The notes beneath the pieces are model-generated. The model searched no databases. It was not told the origin of the DNA and saw nothing but the letters and a program-made list of their open reading frames with translations. From Forficula auricularia (taxonomy: Eukaryota; Arthropoda; Insecta; Dermaptera; Forficulidae), in contig JALMQS010000225.1 in the NCBI GenBank assembly GCA_024734495.1, positions 3,866,369 through 3,930,368 of the forward strand: a stretch of DNA of 64,000 bases, written 5' to 3'. Made by a program: the position numbers and the translations under genes. This document shows positions 21,090 to 32,234 of this stretch, piece after piece (positions within the stretch are counted from its first letter, which is position 1; each line of letters starts with the position of its first letter).

Positions 21090-21868
21090 TAAATGCTATA
21101 AAAAAACTACTGAATATGTTCTCAAATTTCTTTTTTTATTTGAAAGTACGATCCTTCCGGTTAATAATGGAAAATAATTTCATTCAAATGGCTGCCTCGG
21201 CTGGCCATGCAGTAGCCTACACGATCGGTCTAATTTTTAAGCACATTATCGATTGTGTGCAGCTGTATTTCACCAATGGCTTCACGAATATTGTCCTTTA
21301 AAGCGTCAATTGTCTCTGGCTTGTCGGCGTAATACTTATCTTTGACGGCACCCCACAAATAATAGTCCAACGGTGTCAAATTGCAGCTCCGAGGTGGCCA
21401 AACGACATCAGCTCTGCGGCTGATAATGCGATCTTCAAAAACAGGGCGCAAAACATCGAGTGTAGCTTCGGCTGTGTGGCACGTAGCGCCGTCCTGTTGA
21501 AACCAAATGTTGCCAATATTCTTTGTGAACAAAAATTCGTTCAACATGGCCCGATAACGATCGCCATTGACTGTAACGGCCACTCCTTGCTCATTTTCGA
21601 AGAAAAATGGCCCAATTATGCCTCTGGACCAAAATCCGCACCAAACAGTGACTCGTTTTGGGTGCGTCGGCTTTTCAATGTATGCGTGCGGGTTTTCTGT
21701 GCCCCAAATGCGACAATTTGCTTGTTTACATACCCGCCAAGATCAAAATGAGCTTCATCTGAAAAGATGATTTTTTTGGCAAAATCGGCATCTTCTGTAA
21801 GTCGATCGCAGGCCCAATTAGCAAAGCGAAAACGCATTGGATGGTCACCATATTCGTTCAGCGGAAGG
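21090..21868 (-). pseudogene. Mariner-type transposase, C-terminal two thirds
   Basis: Frame 21837-21616 contains the first catalytic aspartate in IIFSDEAHFDLGGYVNKQ. After a frameshift near 21600 the frame 21595-21230 contains the second in IWFQQDGATCHTAE and the region PPRSCNLTPLDYYLWGAVKD. There the expected third catalytic aspartate is replaced by asparagine (CNLTP for xDLTP), so the enzyme would be dead even without the frameshift. The N-terminal DNA-binding domain is missing. Confidence 0.85.
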
Positions 21869-21984
21869 ATAAAACTAATTATCTGTCAAATCAAACATGA
21901 CCTAAGTGTTACCATTCACGAAATAAGCACTAGTTGAAAAAAAAACGTTAGATGCCGGACCCTATATATATTCCAAAATTTCTC

Positions 21985-22310
21985 GAATATCAGTTACCCA
22001 GTGCTACCATCATCCATCTGCTCTACCAAAATTCACATGTTTCTAATTCATAAACTCATTTCGCGTAGAGGGGCGTCCATGGGCTTCCACAGGAGTTCTG
22101 ATTTGACTCCTCCTGACTTTTTCCTCTGGGGATACTTAAAGTCTCAGGTTCACAACACGAAACCAGCCACGACAATCCAATTGAAAGTGAATATTCGAGA
22201 AGAAATGGCTGCTATTCCATGCCCAAATCTCAAAATTGAGGTCCAGATTTGAAGAGTGCTTGAAACGCAATGTTGCACACCTGGACAATGTTATTTTTAT
22301 TAAAATGATT
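21985..22310 (+). pseudogene. Second mariner-type transposase fragment
   Basis: SSDLTPPDFFLWGYLKSQVH (third catalytic aspartate region) is followed by NIREEMAAIPCPN and, after a frameshift near 22235, RFEECLKRNVAHLDNVIF, a typical C-terminus. It has opposite orientation to, and different sequence from, the neighbouring relic. Confidence 0.75.
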
Positions 22311-22340
22311 TTCCTGAATGTTTAATTTAATATTAATTAA

Positions 22341-23443
22341 AATAGATCTGTGTCGTAGGACACCGGATAGGAACGAAGTTCCTTATTATAAAAATATTAA
22401 TTTTAAGTTCTATTCTAGGTATAAAGAAAAATAATTATTCGGGTATACATTTTTTATTATGATTTTTTTATCGATAAAAAGCAAAGAAACTACTTTATAA
22501 AATTATCTTAACACCTTTATTTTATTTACAATGATTTATAAAAATATATAATATATAATAATAATAATATACAAAAAGAAACAGGTATTTATATGAATAA
22601 TAATAATTAAGCCTAATTATGTTCTATCATAGAAACTATAGCTTTATGGTAACTAAAATAAGATATATATATTTGTGATTCGATTTTTGCCAAATATCTC
22701 GAGAAAACAGCATCGATAGTAGTATTGTCTCTCGTAGTGGATTCATCTTCATTATTGTTCATATTTAAATCAAATGTATTTTTCAGAAAAGTTTTAAATG
22801 ACTCTGATTGCTTATCTTTGAAGTTAATATTGAAGTCACCTGCCAAAATTAGTGGAAGTTGGTCATAATTGGTACCATACTCTTCAAGTAATGCTGTAGA
22901 TGCTGCAGAATACTCCAACAGTGATCGATGTATGAATCCTTGTATGTCTATTAACTTCTGTTTCTGTGCAATGTAAACGACTACCATTACGATTTCAACG
23001 CCGTTTTCCATCTTGCAAATAGCAGAACAAATATCTCCAACAGGTGAATGTCTAAAACCAAAGTCATTAGCATTTCTCATTATTATGTCCATATTTGGTG
23101 AAACAATATTAACAGTGTCGTCATTCGATTGGTAAATCGCAACTCCACCTGATCGAACATTACCTCTTTTATAATGGACGATACAATTAAAATTCGGTAT
23201 TTCATATAGCTGATCATTGTCCATATTTGTCTCAGATAGTAATAAAATGTTTGTTTTTTGAGTAACTGAATCAGTTAAATCCAAGCGATCCCGACCACAG
23301 CACAAGCCAGAGGCCCCGCCTCCAGAGTGACGACCTGAGTGGATGCGCGCGCATGAGCATTGGCACGCTTTTTTTTTAACGTTACGGACGTTTTTCACCG
23401 GCTAGGGTACCCCTCCGAGGCGTCCCATAAGGAACTTCGTTCC
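22341..23443 (-). mobile_element. Helentron-like endonuclease element, copy 1
   Basis: Read on the minus strand it begins GGAACGAAGTTCCTTAT (23443), an inner palindrome. Near its 3' end it has the inverted ATAAGGAACTTCGTTCC, then a terminal hairpin GTGTC-CTAC-GACAC and the end AGATCTATT. The 5' inverted repeat is terminal while the 3' one is about 30 bp inside. This asymmetric-inverted-end plus 3' hairpin layout is known for Helentrons (Helitron2). Copy 2 at 25164-26232 is nearly identical. Confidence 0.7.
22613..23265 (-). CDS. APE-type (EEP) endonuclease domain, copy 1
   Basis: The reliably coding part begins at QKTNILLLSETNMDN and runs to the stop at 22613. It shows LLSET (catalytic glutamate), a GGVAIY strand, LILAGDFNINF (catalytic Asp/Asn), TTRDNTTIDAVFSRY and a final YFSYHKAIVSMI in the position of the usual SDH histidine. 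This is the exonuclease-endonuclease-phosphatase fold of LINE and Helentron endonucleases. The frame can be extended to an ATG at 23398. The N-terminal ~45 residues differ in reading frame between the two copies, so that part is probably not real protein. No Rep, helicase or RT accompanies it. Confidence 0.8.
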
Positions 23444-23977
23444 AAAAAAAAATCGACTAGATTTATAGTTTTTTTTAGGAATTTTTTGAAACCGCTCATT
23501 TTTTTGGCCCACCATGTATATATATTTTTTTAATTAATAAATTTCATTTATTTATTATATTTACCGTGTGAAAGACTGTTTTCCAGTTTTAGTTAAATCG
23601 TGATAATAATTTGCCACAATCATTTAAGTATTTACTTATTCACGCCTTGTCACACGACCTGCCTTTGCTCTTAGAACATTGCAAAATTAGTTGTTCTATA
23701 GAGAACAGAGCTTATTACAGGCTACTTTCACCATCACTACGGGATCCTGCTACGTAATGTGGCGCATGAATAAGTAAACATTTTTTGTTTTTGGTTTAAA
23801 TATTATTATTATTTTTTTTTAATGGCCTCCACATCTTTCCTTATAGCCCTCCGATCCTCCCACACATGATCCAGATGAGTGGCTCAGAATGTAGCAACAA
23901 CGAAACGATAGATGAACCGTAGAATTTTTTTTTCTAATTATTTTTATTGTTTTCTTTTTTATAAATTTTTGTATTAA
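23444..23977. other. AT-rich flank with a 75-bp direct repeat
   Basis: The segment 23819-23890 (GGCCTCCACATCTTTCC through ATCCAGATGAGTGGCTCA) is repeated at 27167-27240 with changes, one copy on each side of the nested insertions. No gene recognised. Confidence 0.6.
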
Positions 23978-24762
23978 GGTAGTTGTTCCGCCAAAAGCGT
24001 TTTCTTAGGAATTTTTTGAAATTTATACAGATTATTATTTAAATACTTGTGCATCGATTGGTGACAAAACAAAATTTATGAACAATATAGTTCTGGAGAT
24101 ATTAAATGTCAAAAATAGAGTTTTTCAGACTCTTATGCATTGCACTATACGGGATATCGGAAAATTCACATACATATTTAATTATAATTAAGAAACCCTT
24201 TTTACCATTTTCATAAAAAACTAAACCTACATTAAACAATAACCAATACATATTTTAAGACAATTTTGATTCATAGTTACAACACAGTTTCTGAGATAAT
24301 AAGGAATAAATAATGAAAAATGTATTAAAAATTTTTGACTAAAAACAATTTGGCAACAGCGCATTTACTTAACACGTTGACTGCCACGGGTATTTTTGGG
24401 AAAGGTTCCTCAGGCCACACCAATTTTTAAAATTAATTTTCCATAGAATGATGTATTTTGTACTATTATAATGTTAAATTGCATTTTTTTGTTATTTTAC
24501 CCTCTTCCACCCCCGTTGACCAGCGATACACGCGGCGTAGAGTTGTTATCATGTATTTCTGCGCCATGTGTATTCCTTGGAATACACGGCTTTCAGGTCT
24601 CAACCTGCATACACTGAATAACATAGTATTACGAATAAGTTTATCACTGCGCTCAGTCACCATTTACATTACGTAGAGGCATGTGGAAGCGTTTGTGGAA
24701 GTTAATAAAATGTCTTAGGAACGTAAAGAGGCCTATCTGCAGGCTCTTATAGATACATCGAC

Positions 24763-25163
24763 ATGAGTGACGACGATGAAGAACCCGTACACGATTGTTA
24801 TCCACAAAACACACCGACGAATTGGTAGAAATTCCTGGTAGAGATGGTGCTAAATTCAAGCCGAAAGCTGAGATTGATTATAATAAAGCTAAAAGTTATA
24901 TCGATTTATCCGATCAGATGTCTTCTTATTCAACATCGTTACGACGAAGTATGAAATGGCTCAAAAAAATTGTCATTGAACTCATTATTGGAGCAAGCGT
25001 TGTCAATGCCCACTAGTTGTACAAGAAAAACGAGGACAACGCAAGCTACAAAAGTATCACGAATCTCAAAGAAAATCTGTGCATGCAGCTTTTGAATGTT
25101 GGCAAGGAAAATATCGAAGTGACTCCAGTGAATAACCAACATGCATATAGTCCTTCAGGAAAA
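24763..25163 (+). pseudogene. piggyBac transposase, start plus C-terminal catalytic part
   Basis: ATG at 24763 begins MSDDDEEPV, the acidic N-terminus usual for this family. After about 16 codons the sequence jumps, in another frame, to the C-terminal catalytic region. That region has a PGRDGAKFKPKAEID segment, DYNKAK and IDLSDQMSSYSTSLRRSMKW, then LYKKN. The large middle portion, with the first catalytic aspartates, is deleted. The gene is then interrupted by the Helentron-like element after SPSGK and resumes at 26233. Confidence 0.88.
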
Positions 25164-26232
25164 AATAGATCTGTGTCGTAGGACACCGGATAGGAACGAA
25201 GTTCCTTATTATAAAAATATTAATTTTAAGTTCTATTCTAGGTATAAAGAAAAATAATTATTCGGGTATACATTTTTTATTATGATTTTTTTATCGATAA
25301 AAGCAAAGAAACTACTTTATAAAATTATCTTAACACCTTTATTTTATTTACAATGATTTATAAAAATATATAATATATAATAATAATAATATACAAAAAG
25401 AAACAGGTATTTATATGAATAATAATAATTAAGCCTAATTATGTTCTATCATAGAAACTATAGCTTTATGGTAACTAAAATAAGATATATATATTTGTGA
25501 TTCGATTTTTGCCAAATATCTCGAGAAAACAGCATCGATAGTAGTATTGTCTCTCGTAGTGGATTCATCTTCATTATTGTTCATATTTAAATCAAATGTA
25601 TTTTTCAGAAAAGTTTTAAATGACTCTGATTGCTTATCTTTGAAGTTAATATTGAAGTCACCTGCCAAAATTAGTGGAAGTTGGTCATAATTGGTACCAT
25701 ACTCTTCAAGTAATGCTGTAGATGCTGCAGAATACTCCAACAGTGATCGATGTATGAATCCTTGTATGTCTATTAACTTCTGTTTCTGTGCAATGTAAAC
25801 GACTACCATTACGATTTCAACGCCGTTTTCCATCTTGCAAATAGCAGAACAAATATCTCCAACAGGTGAATGTCTAAAACCAAAGTCATTAGCATTTCTC
25901 ATTATTATGTCCATATTTGGTGAAACAATATTAACAGTGTCGTCATTCGATTGGTAAATCGCAACTCCACCTGATCGAACATTACCTCTTTTATAATGGA
26001 CGATACAATTAAAATTCGGTATTTCATATAGCTGATCATTGTCCATATTTGTCTCAGATAGTAATAAAATGTTTGTTTTTTGAACCACAGCACAAGCCAG
26101 AGGCCCCGCCTCCAGAGTGGCGACCTGTGTGGATGCGCGCGCATGAGCATTGGCACGCTTTTTTTTAACGTTACGGACGTTTTTCACCGGCTAGGGTACC
26201 CCTCCGAGGCGTCCCATAAGGAACTTCGTTCC
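25164..26232 (-). mobile_element. Helentron-like endonuclease element, copy 2, in piggyBac
   Basis: Same ends as copy 1. It is inserted in an A-run of the piggyBac gene: SPSGK on the left joins directly to GRCKICYQK on the right, and an AAAA stretch lies at both junctions. Relative to copy 1 it lacks about 33 bp near the 5' part of the gene and has one T fewer in the T-run. The insertion inside a recognisable gene fixes both ends of the element independently of copy 1. Confidence 0.85.
25435..26075 (-). CDS. APE-type (EEP) endonuclease domain, copy 2
   Basis: From QKTNILLLSET to the stop the protein is the same as in copy 1, including LILAGDFNINF and TTRDNTTIDAVF. The frame can be extended to an ATG at 26187, but that stretch reads a different frame from copy 1. 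Two intact, matching domains in separate insertions argue that the source element kept this gene under constraint, or that the copies are very recent. Confidence 0.8.
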
Positions 26233-26394
26233 AAAAGGTCGTTGCAAGATCTGTTATCAAAAGAACAAAGAAGCCCATGGTCGCACATACGCAATATGAA
26301 AAACGAAGCAAATTTCTTTCGGGATATGTCAAGCATGCACAGATGAGCCATTGCTTTGCTTAGAATGTTTTTTTTCTACGCATAATATTACATT
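26233..26394 (+). pseudogene. piggyBac transposase C-terminal zinc-finger tail
   Basis: It resumes with GRCKICYQKNKEAHGRTYAI, a stop (TGA at 26296-26298 where a cysteine codon is expected), then GICQACTDEPLLCLECF and the terminal STHNITFKK. This is the cysteine-rich domain that binds the element ends. The TGA for TGC/TGT change removes one zinc ligand and truncates the tail. Confidence 0.85.
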
Positions 26395-27166
26395 CAAGAA
26401 ATAGAATACATTTTTTACTTGAATTTTATATATTTTGTATGTTACTAAAACCATAAGCTTTTTAATTTTAGTTCTTGATATTACAAGAATGTTTGTATTT
26501 TTTTAATAATAAACTTTTTCACATAAAAACCGTGTATTTCAAATATTTTTTCAAAAATTTTTTGGCTAAGTGGCTAGACGTGTAGCTCCACGCCACGCCA
26601 ATCATTCCGCCATAAGAAACCTATCCTAAGCGTGCTCTAGTAGCATACACAGGGCCAGAACCAAGTTATAGTTCGTGTATACGAAATTATACACGCGGCG
26701 TACAGGTCTCAACTTGTGTGTATACTTTTATATGCACATGGCAGTCAACGTGTTAACCAGCAAAAGATGCATGCGCTAGATTTTCTCAAAATTATAATTT
26801 TCATAAGTTGTAACGTAGGCGTTGAATACATTTGTTAAAAAATAACAAAACGATTTTTATAGAAATTTAAAATGTATTTTATCTGTCACTTTAATGTAAA
26901 AATATTCAATCTCCTACAATGGTGTCAAATTTGTCAAACGACCACGGAATTGGCTAGAATTGGTACATAAACAGCAAAAAGTTTTGGGCTTATTAACTAT
27001 GAATCCTTATTCTATGTTCTATATACTCTAGCATTAACTTTTTGCTAGTATTGTCGCGAAACAACTACCTTAAGTAGGTATAATTTTTATATTTTTTGAT
27101 TTTTATTATTTATTTTTTTAATTTTCTTAACTTTTAATGTCATTATTATTAATTATTATTTTTTTA

Positions 27167-27240
27167 AGGGCCTCCATATCTCCCCTTATACCCCTCCGGT
27201 CCTCACACACATGATCCAGATTAGTGGCTCAGGATATGTT
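27167..27240 (+). repeat. Second copy of the 75-bp flank repeat
   Basis: GGCCTCCATATCTCCCC through ATCCAGATTAGTGGCTCAGG matches 23819-23890 with about ten differences. The copies are 97 bp beyond the right end and about 88 bp before the left end of the nested MITE, so they may predate it. Confidence 0.7.
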
Positions 27241-27870
27241 TATTTTTTTTTTAAATTTTTGATTATTTTTATTAATTTATTTTTTTAAATTATTTCATGA
27301 TGTAAATTTTATATATTTTTCTTTTTTAATATTTATTTTTTGTATATATATATATGATTACAATTGGTTAAATTCATATATTAATTTATGTTCAGAGATA
27401 AGTGCGCAATCAATAACTAGAGCGTTACATTTATAAAAATTATCTTCTTATTTTAAACAAGATTTAATGTAGAATGAAAAAATGTTGTTTATTTCTGGTA
27501 ATATTTAATTTAGTTGAATGTTGTTGCGTCAAAGCAGCCTTAAGAATGTTTACTCGAAGATGATGATGTTGATGTTGTAATTAATATAAGAGTCCACAAG
27601 TTTTGGCTTGAATTTTGAATCATATTGTAGGTAATAATTTTTGCTCTAAAGTCTCATGTTTGGATTGTACTTTTGAATTCTGAACAAGAATTACTGAAAC
27701 AAATAATTACAAATATATCATTGGATCAATACAATAAGCAAATTAAATAAATATTTTTTTAAAAATGAATAAGTTGGAGGGTAGTTTTTAAAAAATTACT
27801 CACTTTAAATAAAACTAGCCGATGGTCAAAAATGGTTGTATAGATGAGCAAGAAGATCGAGGCAAAAAGA
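27241..27870. other. AT-rich non-coding stretch
   Basis: Only poly-T and AT runs. No gene or repeat boundary recognised. Confidence 0.5.
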
Positions 27871-28130
27871 GATGAAGATTAAAGGTGGAGGATGTCAGGT
27901 AAAGTCGCTAGGATGAAGTCATTGAGCGTTTCGTGCATTTGTAGCGGCCCGCTGTCGTTAGGCGACGAGCCTTGAGACACGGCCGCTAGATGACTCAGTC
28001 GGATCGTTGCGACGTTTCTGCATGACTGAAATGTTTTCAGCCATGCTATAATTGAAGCGACTCGATTTCGACTGGGCAAGCGAATCGGATTCGAACATTC
28101 TCGTGGCTCGACCAAAGATAATATTTTGCC
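27871..28130 (-). other. GC-richer island with a 78-codon frame, unassigned
   Basis: A minus-strand frame (28115-27879) of mixed composition stands out from the AT-rich surroundings. I recognise no domain. It might be a LINE remnant or a host exon; no splice site or motif decides it. Confidence 0.3.
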
Positions 28131-28439
28131 AAGTCCAATTACCTTATTCTCTTCTTTTCATTGTGTTATTTTGTTAAAATTGTTAAATTTGTTAAAATTG
28201 TTAAATGTCTAATACTTTTTATTCTTTATTTTTGTTATCATAATTATCTTATGATAAAAATATATATAAATGTAAATAAATAATAATATGTAAATAATAA
28301 AATATTATAAAAAACTCTTCACCCCCCCCCCACATCTACCTGTCCACCTTTCGTTCTCTTCTCCTTGTATAATACCTCCCTTTCTTCTTTTCCGTTCTTT
28401 CCTTTCATATATCCGGCGAGGTTTTCAGCTTTTTCCTCG

Positions 28440-28680
28440 CCAAAAGTATTCCAAATACTTAATTAATAATTCTCACTTTGTAAAAAAAGTTTTGTAAAAT
28501 AATATTGTATAATTGTAAAATAGAAAAAAAAATGTAATAACCCCGAATGTCATCCAAGGCAATGTGAGTTAAATGAAATTTATTAATACCAGATCCCAAA
28601 ATGTTAGGGGATCTAAAAAAAAATAAAAATATATGTACATAAATTGCTGAATAAACTAACATTTAAAAAAAAAAAAAAGA
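28440..28680 (+). repeat. Retroposed 3' end with AATAAA and A-tail
   Basis: AATAAA (about 28651) lies ~15 bases before a 14-A run (28665-28678), the arrangement left by a reverse-transcribed polyadenylated RNA. CCGAATGTC upstream and GAACATTCGG after the tail are inverted rather than direct, so no target duplication is supported. Source unknown. Confidence 0.4.
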
Positions 28681-28860
28681 ACATTCGGATCTGGAGGGGC
28701 CAACCGCCAACCAGCAGCCCCTCCCCTGCACACACCCATGAGGGCACGCAACTAACAACCTGCACATCAGATTGTTAGGACCCCATCGACTTGGTGGGGG
28801 GCGCGGCACAATGCGCCACACAGCGCTCAGCACTCGAGCGCCCTAACAATACATTTTTTG
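28681..28860. other. GC-rich island, unassigned
   Basis: About 170 bp with clearly raised G+C, bounded near its right half by GATTGTTAGGA and CCCTAACAAT in inverted orientation (28770 and 28842). No coding or RNA assignment is possible by eye. Confidence 0.35.
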
Positions 28861-29266
28861 TCAGATGCCAGCAACACGACTATTTAAATGTAGTCTTTGA
28901 AACTAGATTGAACATCTCAAAATACACATTAGTAGAAACTTTCATTTAGTACATACTCCCTCAGGTGAAACCATTTAACCAAGTAGTATGTACTAAAAGA
29001 AAGTAAATAAGGGTAGAGAGTACTTTAGGGCACTCGAATTTGATAAATGGGAACTGAAAAGTGTAACACCTATTAAACAATTTATACTCACTAGAATTGA
29101 TGGAATTGAAGATTAAGTATAACATTTTGATCGAATTAGGCAATTGACGTCAGTGCATATATCAACAGGTTATTAAGTCATGAAATAGAAGAAAATATAA
29201 TAAATTAATAAATAGATAATAAATCATTATGATAGAAAATGTAATTATTAATTTAAGAATGCTTAC

Positions 29267-29344
29267 CGTAGTACTGACTTGCAGACGCCTTCAAGAGATG
29301 GGTCGAGAAGTCTCCGCCCCCACAAACCAACCTCCCATCTTCAG
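29267..29344 (-). CDS. Host gene mini-exon A (probable alternative exon)
   Basis: It is 78 bp, bounded on the minus strand by a pyrimidine-rich TTTTAG acceptor and a GTAAGC donor. Only the phase with two bases completing the upstream codon is open. It encodes about 26 residues ending CGGGDFSTHLLKASASQYY with one base left for the next codon. Exon B at 32235-32315 has the same phases, splice sites and a related peptide. I do not recognise the gene. Because both exons are multiples of three and phase-matched they could replace one another in the transcript. Confidence 0.6.
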
Positions 29345-32234
29345 CTAAAAGAGAAACAGACAAACACATTAATAAATATTGTCTTAAAATTTTAATAGAA
29401 TTAAATCAAAAGAGAAAGAGAAACTTTCTAGAATACTAACCGAAGAAACCACTTGATTGCGCCCTGATGGCTTGATGTTCTAAATGAAACGTTAACCCAA
29501 ATCCCAATCAAAATGGCAACAGGTGGCCAACTAGCACTGTCTCTTCTTTCTTCAAGAGGCTGGTCTTCTGACTTGAGACGATCGAGAACGCGAAGAGAAT
29601 AGAACGACACACGCTATAGGCTCGGTATGGCCTAGAAATCCTAGTCGAGATGGAAATGTCGCGGATTTAATATACCGTTGCGTAACGAACCGAAATCAGA
29701 AAGTCTCAAATGAGACCGGAAAATGTGACGAACGAGAAGACGCGCCCACCCCGAAAGAAAATATAAAGAGGAAAAACACATCACTCACACAAGTTACCTA
29801 GGATAAGAATCATCAAAAAGATTTCTTATCAAAAAATACCAAATTCAATTCTCTCTTCCCACCTACGCATGGAGTATATCGAAACGAACTAAAGAGAAGA
29901 GAGTTTTGAATTGGTTCAACAATTAAATAAAATTACGATGGGACACCGATTATTTACAACAAGGTATACCTAGTCGTTTGAAAAACAGCGTAAGTTTCAA
30001 GGTCCACAGTATGTCTGCTGAAAAAAAGAAACCCTATCGAAACAAACATGTGTACCTAAGAGAAACCCTAACATGCTGCTTGTCCAAGAATCTCACCCGT
30101 TTATCAACCGACTAGGATCATATGATCGGTTTCCAAATGAAAGACTTTTCTAATATAGTCTTTCGACAAATATCGAAATTACACACACTCACTCAGATAG
30201 AGGATATGACCTATATCTCGGGTATCTGATGCACAGTCAACTGATCCTCTCGAATGCTGGAGTTCCCTATTATGCCTGTCGTCCGGGCAACCCTTTAACC
30301 CGGCACATTCGCGCTACACGGTGAGGGTTCTTAAAACTAGCGAAAACAACACACCTACGCCAGACTATACATCTGAGTAATACACTTGACATTGCATCCT
30401 ATACACAAGACAGTCGGCAATATCCATAATTAAAAATTAAAAGGCCTAAACCCCAAATATAATTACACACACACATCGTTGGCGAAGGCGCAGATATATA
30501 TTCTCAAAAAAATTACAAAATCGCCCCCTATAATCTAATTCCTCACCTAGGAGGAGTATATTCGCGGAAATTCAGTTTTATAGACTGAACCTAAGCTAAA
30601 AAGGCATATTTGTGGTTGATTGTTATAATGTTTAGTATATGTGTGTGTTTTTGAACCTGAAAATACATAAAACATATACATACACATAAGACATTGCATT
30701 CCAAAAAGAAAGAAAGAAAGATAGAGAGGACACCCTTCTTATATTCTAGTAGGTATTAGAGCAGTAGTTAAGTACTCTATACCACCTAATGGACACACAC
30801 ACAATACGAAACATCGTTAGATCAACCACACACCTTTCTATTCTATCCATTCCTAATATTTATCTTAACACTAAAATAAACCTTTTCGATGTCTTTTTGA
30901 AATTATCAAAAAGCGGAGACTGCGTTGTCCCCCGGTGGTCGGGAATAAATGGATGGTGGACGGATGGGTCCCTAAAGAGAGAGAGAGAGAGAGAGAGACA
31001 CCCTATAACACGATCTGGGAAGACAAGAGATCGAAATGTTACTTACAACCATCCACCCACCCATCGCACCATCCATTCTACTCTGCATCCACATCCTTCC
31101 TTCCTTCCTGTAGAATTAGACGATACGCCTGTATGCAGGAATTGCATCGGCATCGAGGTATTTATTAATGGTCACTGAAAAGCCTATTCCTTTAATTATA
31201 TTTAATGAAAAATAAACTATTTAATTTACTCCGATATCTTGACAATTTATTTTAACATTAAAATTTAATTTATTTTATAATTGGAAAAGAAAAGAAAAAT
31301 ATTGTTAAAATGAAAAAAAAAAACAAATTGAATTGAAATTAATTATTATTTCATTTCAAATTAAAATTGAATGAATTTGTATTTAAATTTATTAAAAATT
31401 TTAAATTTACTATTTACAAATATTCTACATATTAAAGGGGTAATGATGAGAACCTGTTTCTGAAAGAGGAACAAAAATACATCCTACGTTCTAAGACGTC
31501 ATTCTAATGACGTTTAATTATTTATTTATCTAATTAACTAGCTAAATACCTATTTATTTAATCCAAACAATGTTTTTTCGATTGAAATTTTTGAAAAAAA
31601 ATCTATTTGATCGACCTAAAGAAATATTTAATAGAATATAATCCGCGCCCCGCTTGAGTGAGAATACATACATTCGTTGAAATACTCGTATAAGAAGAAA
31701 TGTGGACGTCGAATACTCGCAGAGGAAATAAATCCCTTGGCTCGATGATCAAAACGTCCGTCCCTCAATTGAAAGTCCAAGCGAATTAGAGAGAACATCG
31801 TTTCGAAACAGTTCATCAGGGGAAACGACCATCATCCACCCCCTCGAAGATTATTCTATCTAGAAAAACAAGTCTATGTATAAAATATTGTTCTATTAGT
31901 AATTGAATCAATTTTCTATAATAATTGAATTAAAATAAAAAAATAAATTAATAAGTATTCGTTCTTTTTTTAGACAATACAATTTTAGAAAACTAAACAG
32001 TGAATTATTATTTAAAATAGAAATCTTTATTTTTTCAAAATCTAAATAATTTCATTTGATTTTTGAAAATCGAAAAACAATACTTTTATTATAATTTTTG
32101 AAATATTTATCAACTACCTAAATAACTATTAATTTATCTATCGTATATCCACCTAGTTAACTATCAATAATTGTAAAACAGATAATTCTATATTATTTTT
32201 ATAAATTAATAAAATATTTAGATAATATGCTTAC
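29345..32234 (-). other. Probable intron between mini-exons A and B
   Basis: No strong transposon signature, unusual for this window. It contains a (GA)n run at about 30977-30998, GAAA repeats at 30706-30720 and a less AT-rich segment at 29430-30650. No third exon of the same type was found by eye. Confidence 0.4.

Larger units (their letters stand above)
24373..26752 (+). mobile_element. piggyBac-type element, internally deleted, with an insertion
   Basis: Perfect 14-bp terminal repeats CACGTTGACTGCCA / TGGCAGTCAACGTG are flanked by TTAA (24369-24372, 26753-26756). Subterminal segments containing TACACGCGGCGTA and CAGGTCTCAAC occur at both ends. It contains both ends of a piggyBac transposase gene and a 1069-bp Helentron-like insertion. 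Confidence 0.93.
23978..27069. mobile_element. TTAA-flanked MITE enclosing a piggyBac element
   Basis: Ends GGTAGTTGTTCCGCC and GTCGCGAAACAACTACC are inverted (one mismatch plus an indel), flanked by TTAA at 23974-23977 and 27070-27073. TTAA duplication suggests mobilisation by a piggyBac-type transposase. Without the inner element its own sequence is ~710 bp, AT-rich and non-coding. Confidence 0.75.

Noticed and set aside
30789..31178. 129-codon frame with RERERERE
   Set aside because: It is centred on a (GA)n microsatellite and has no domain. It lies in the probable intron.
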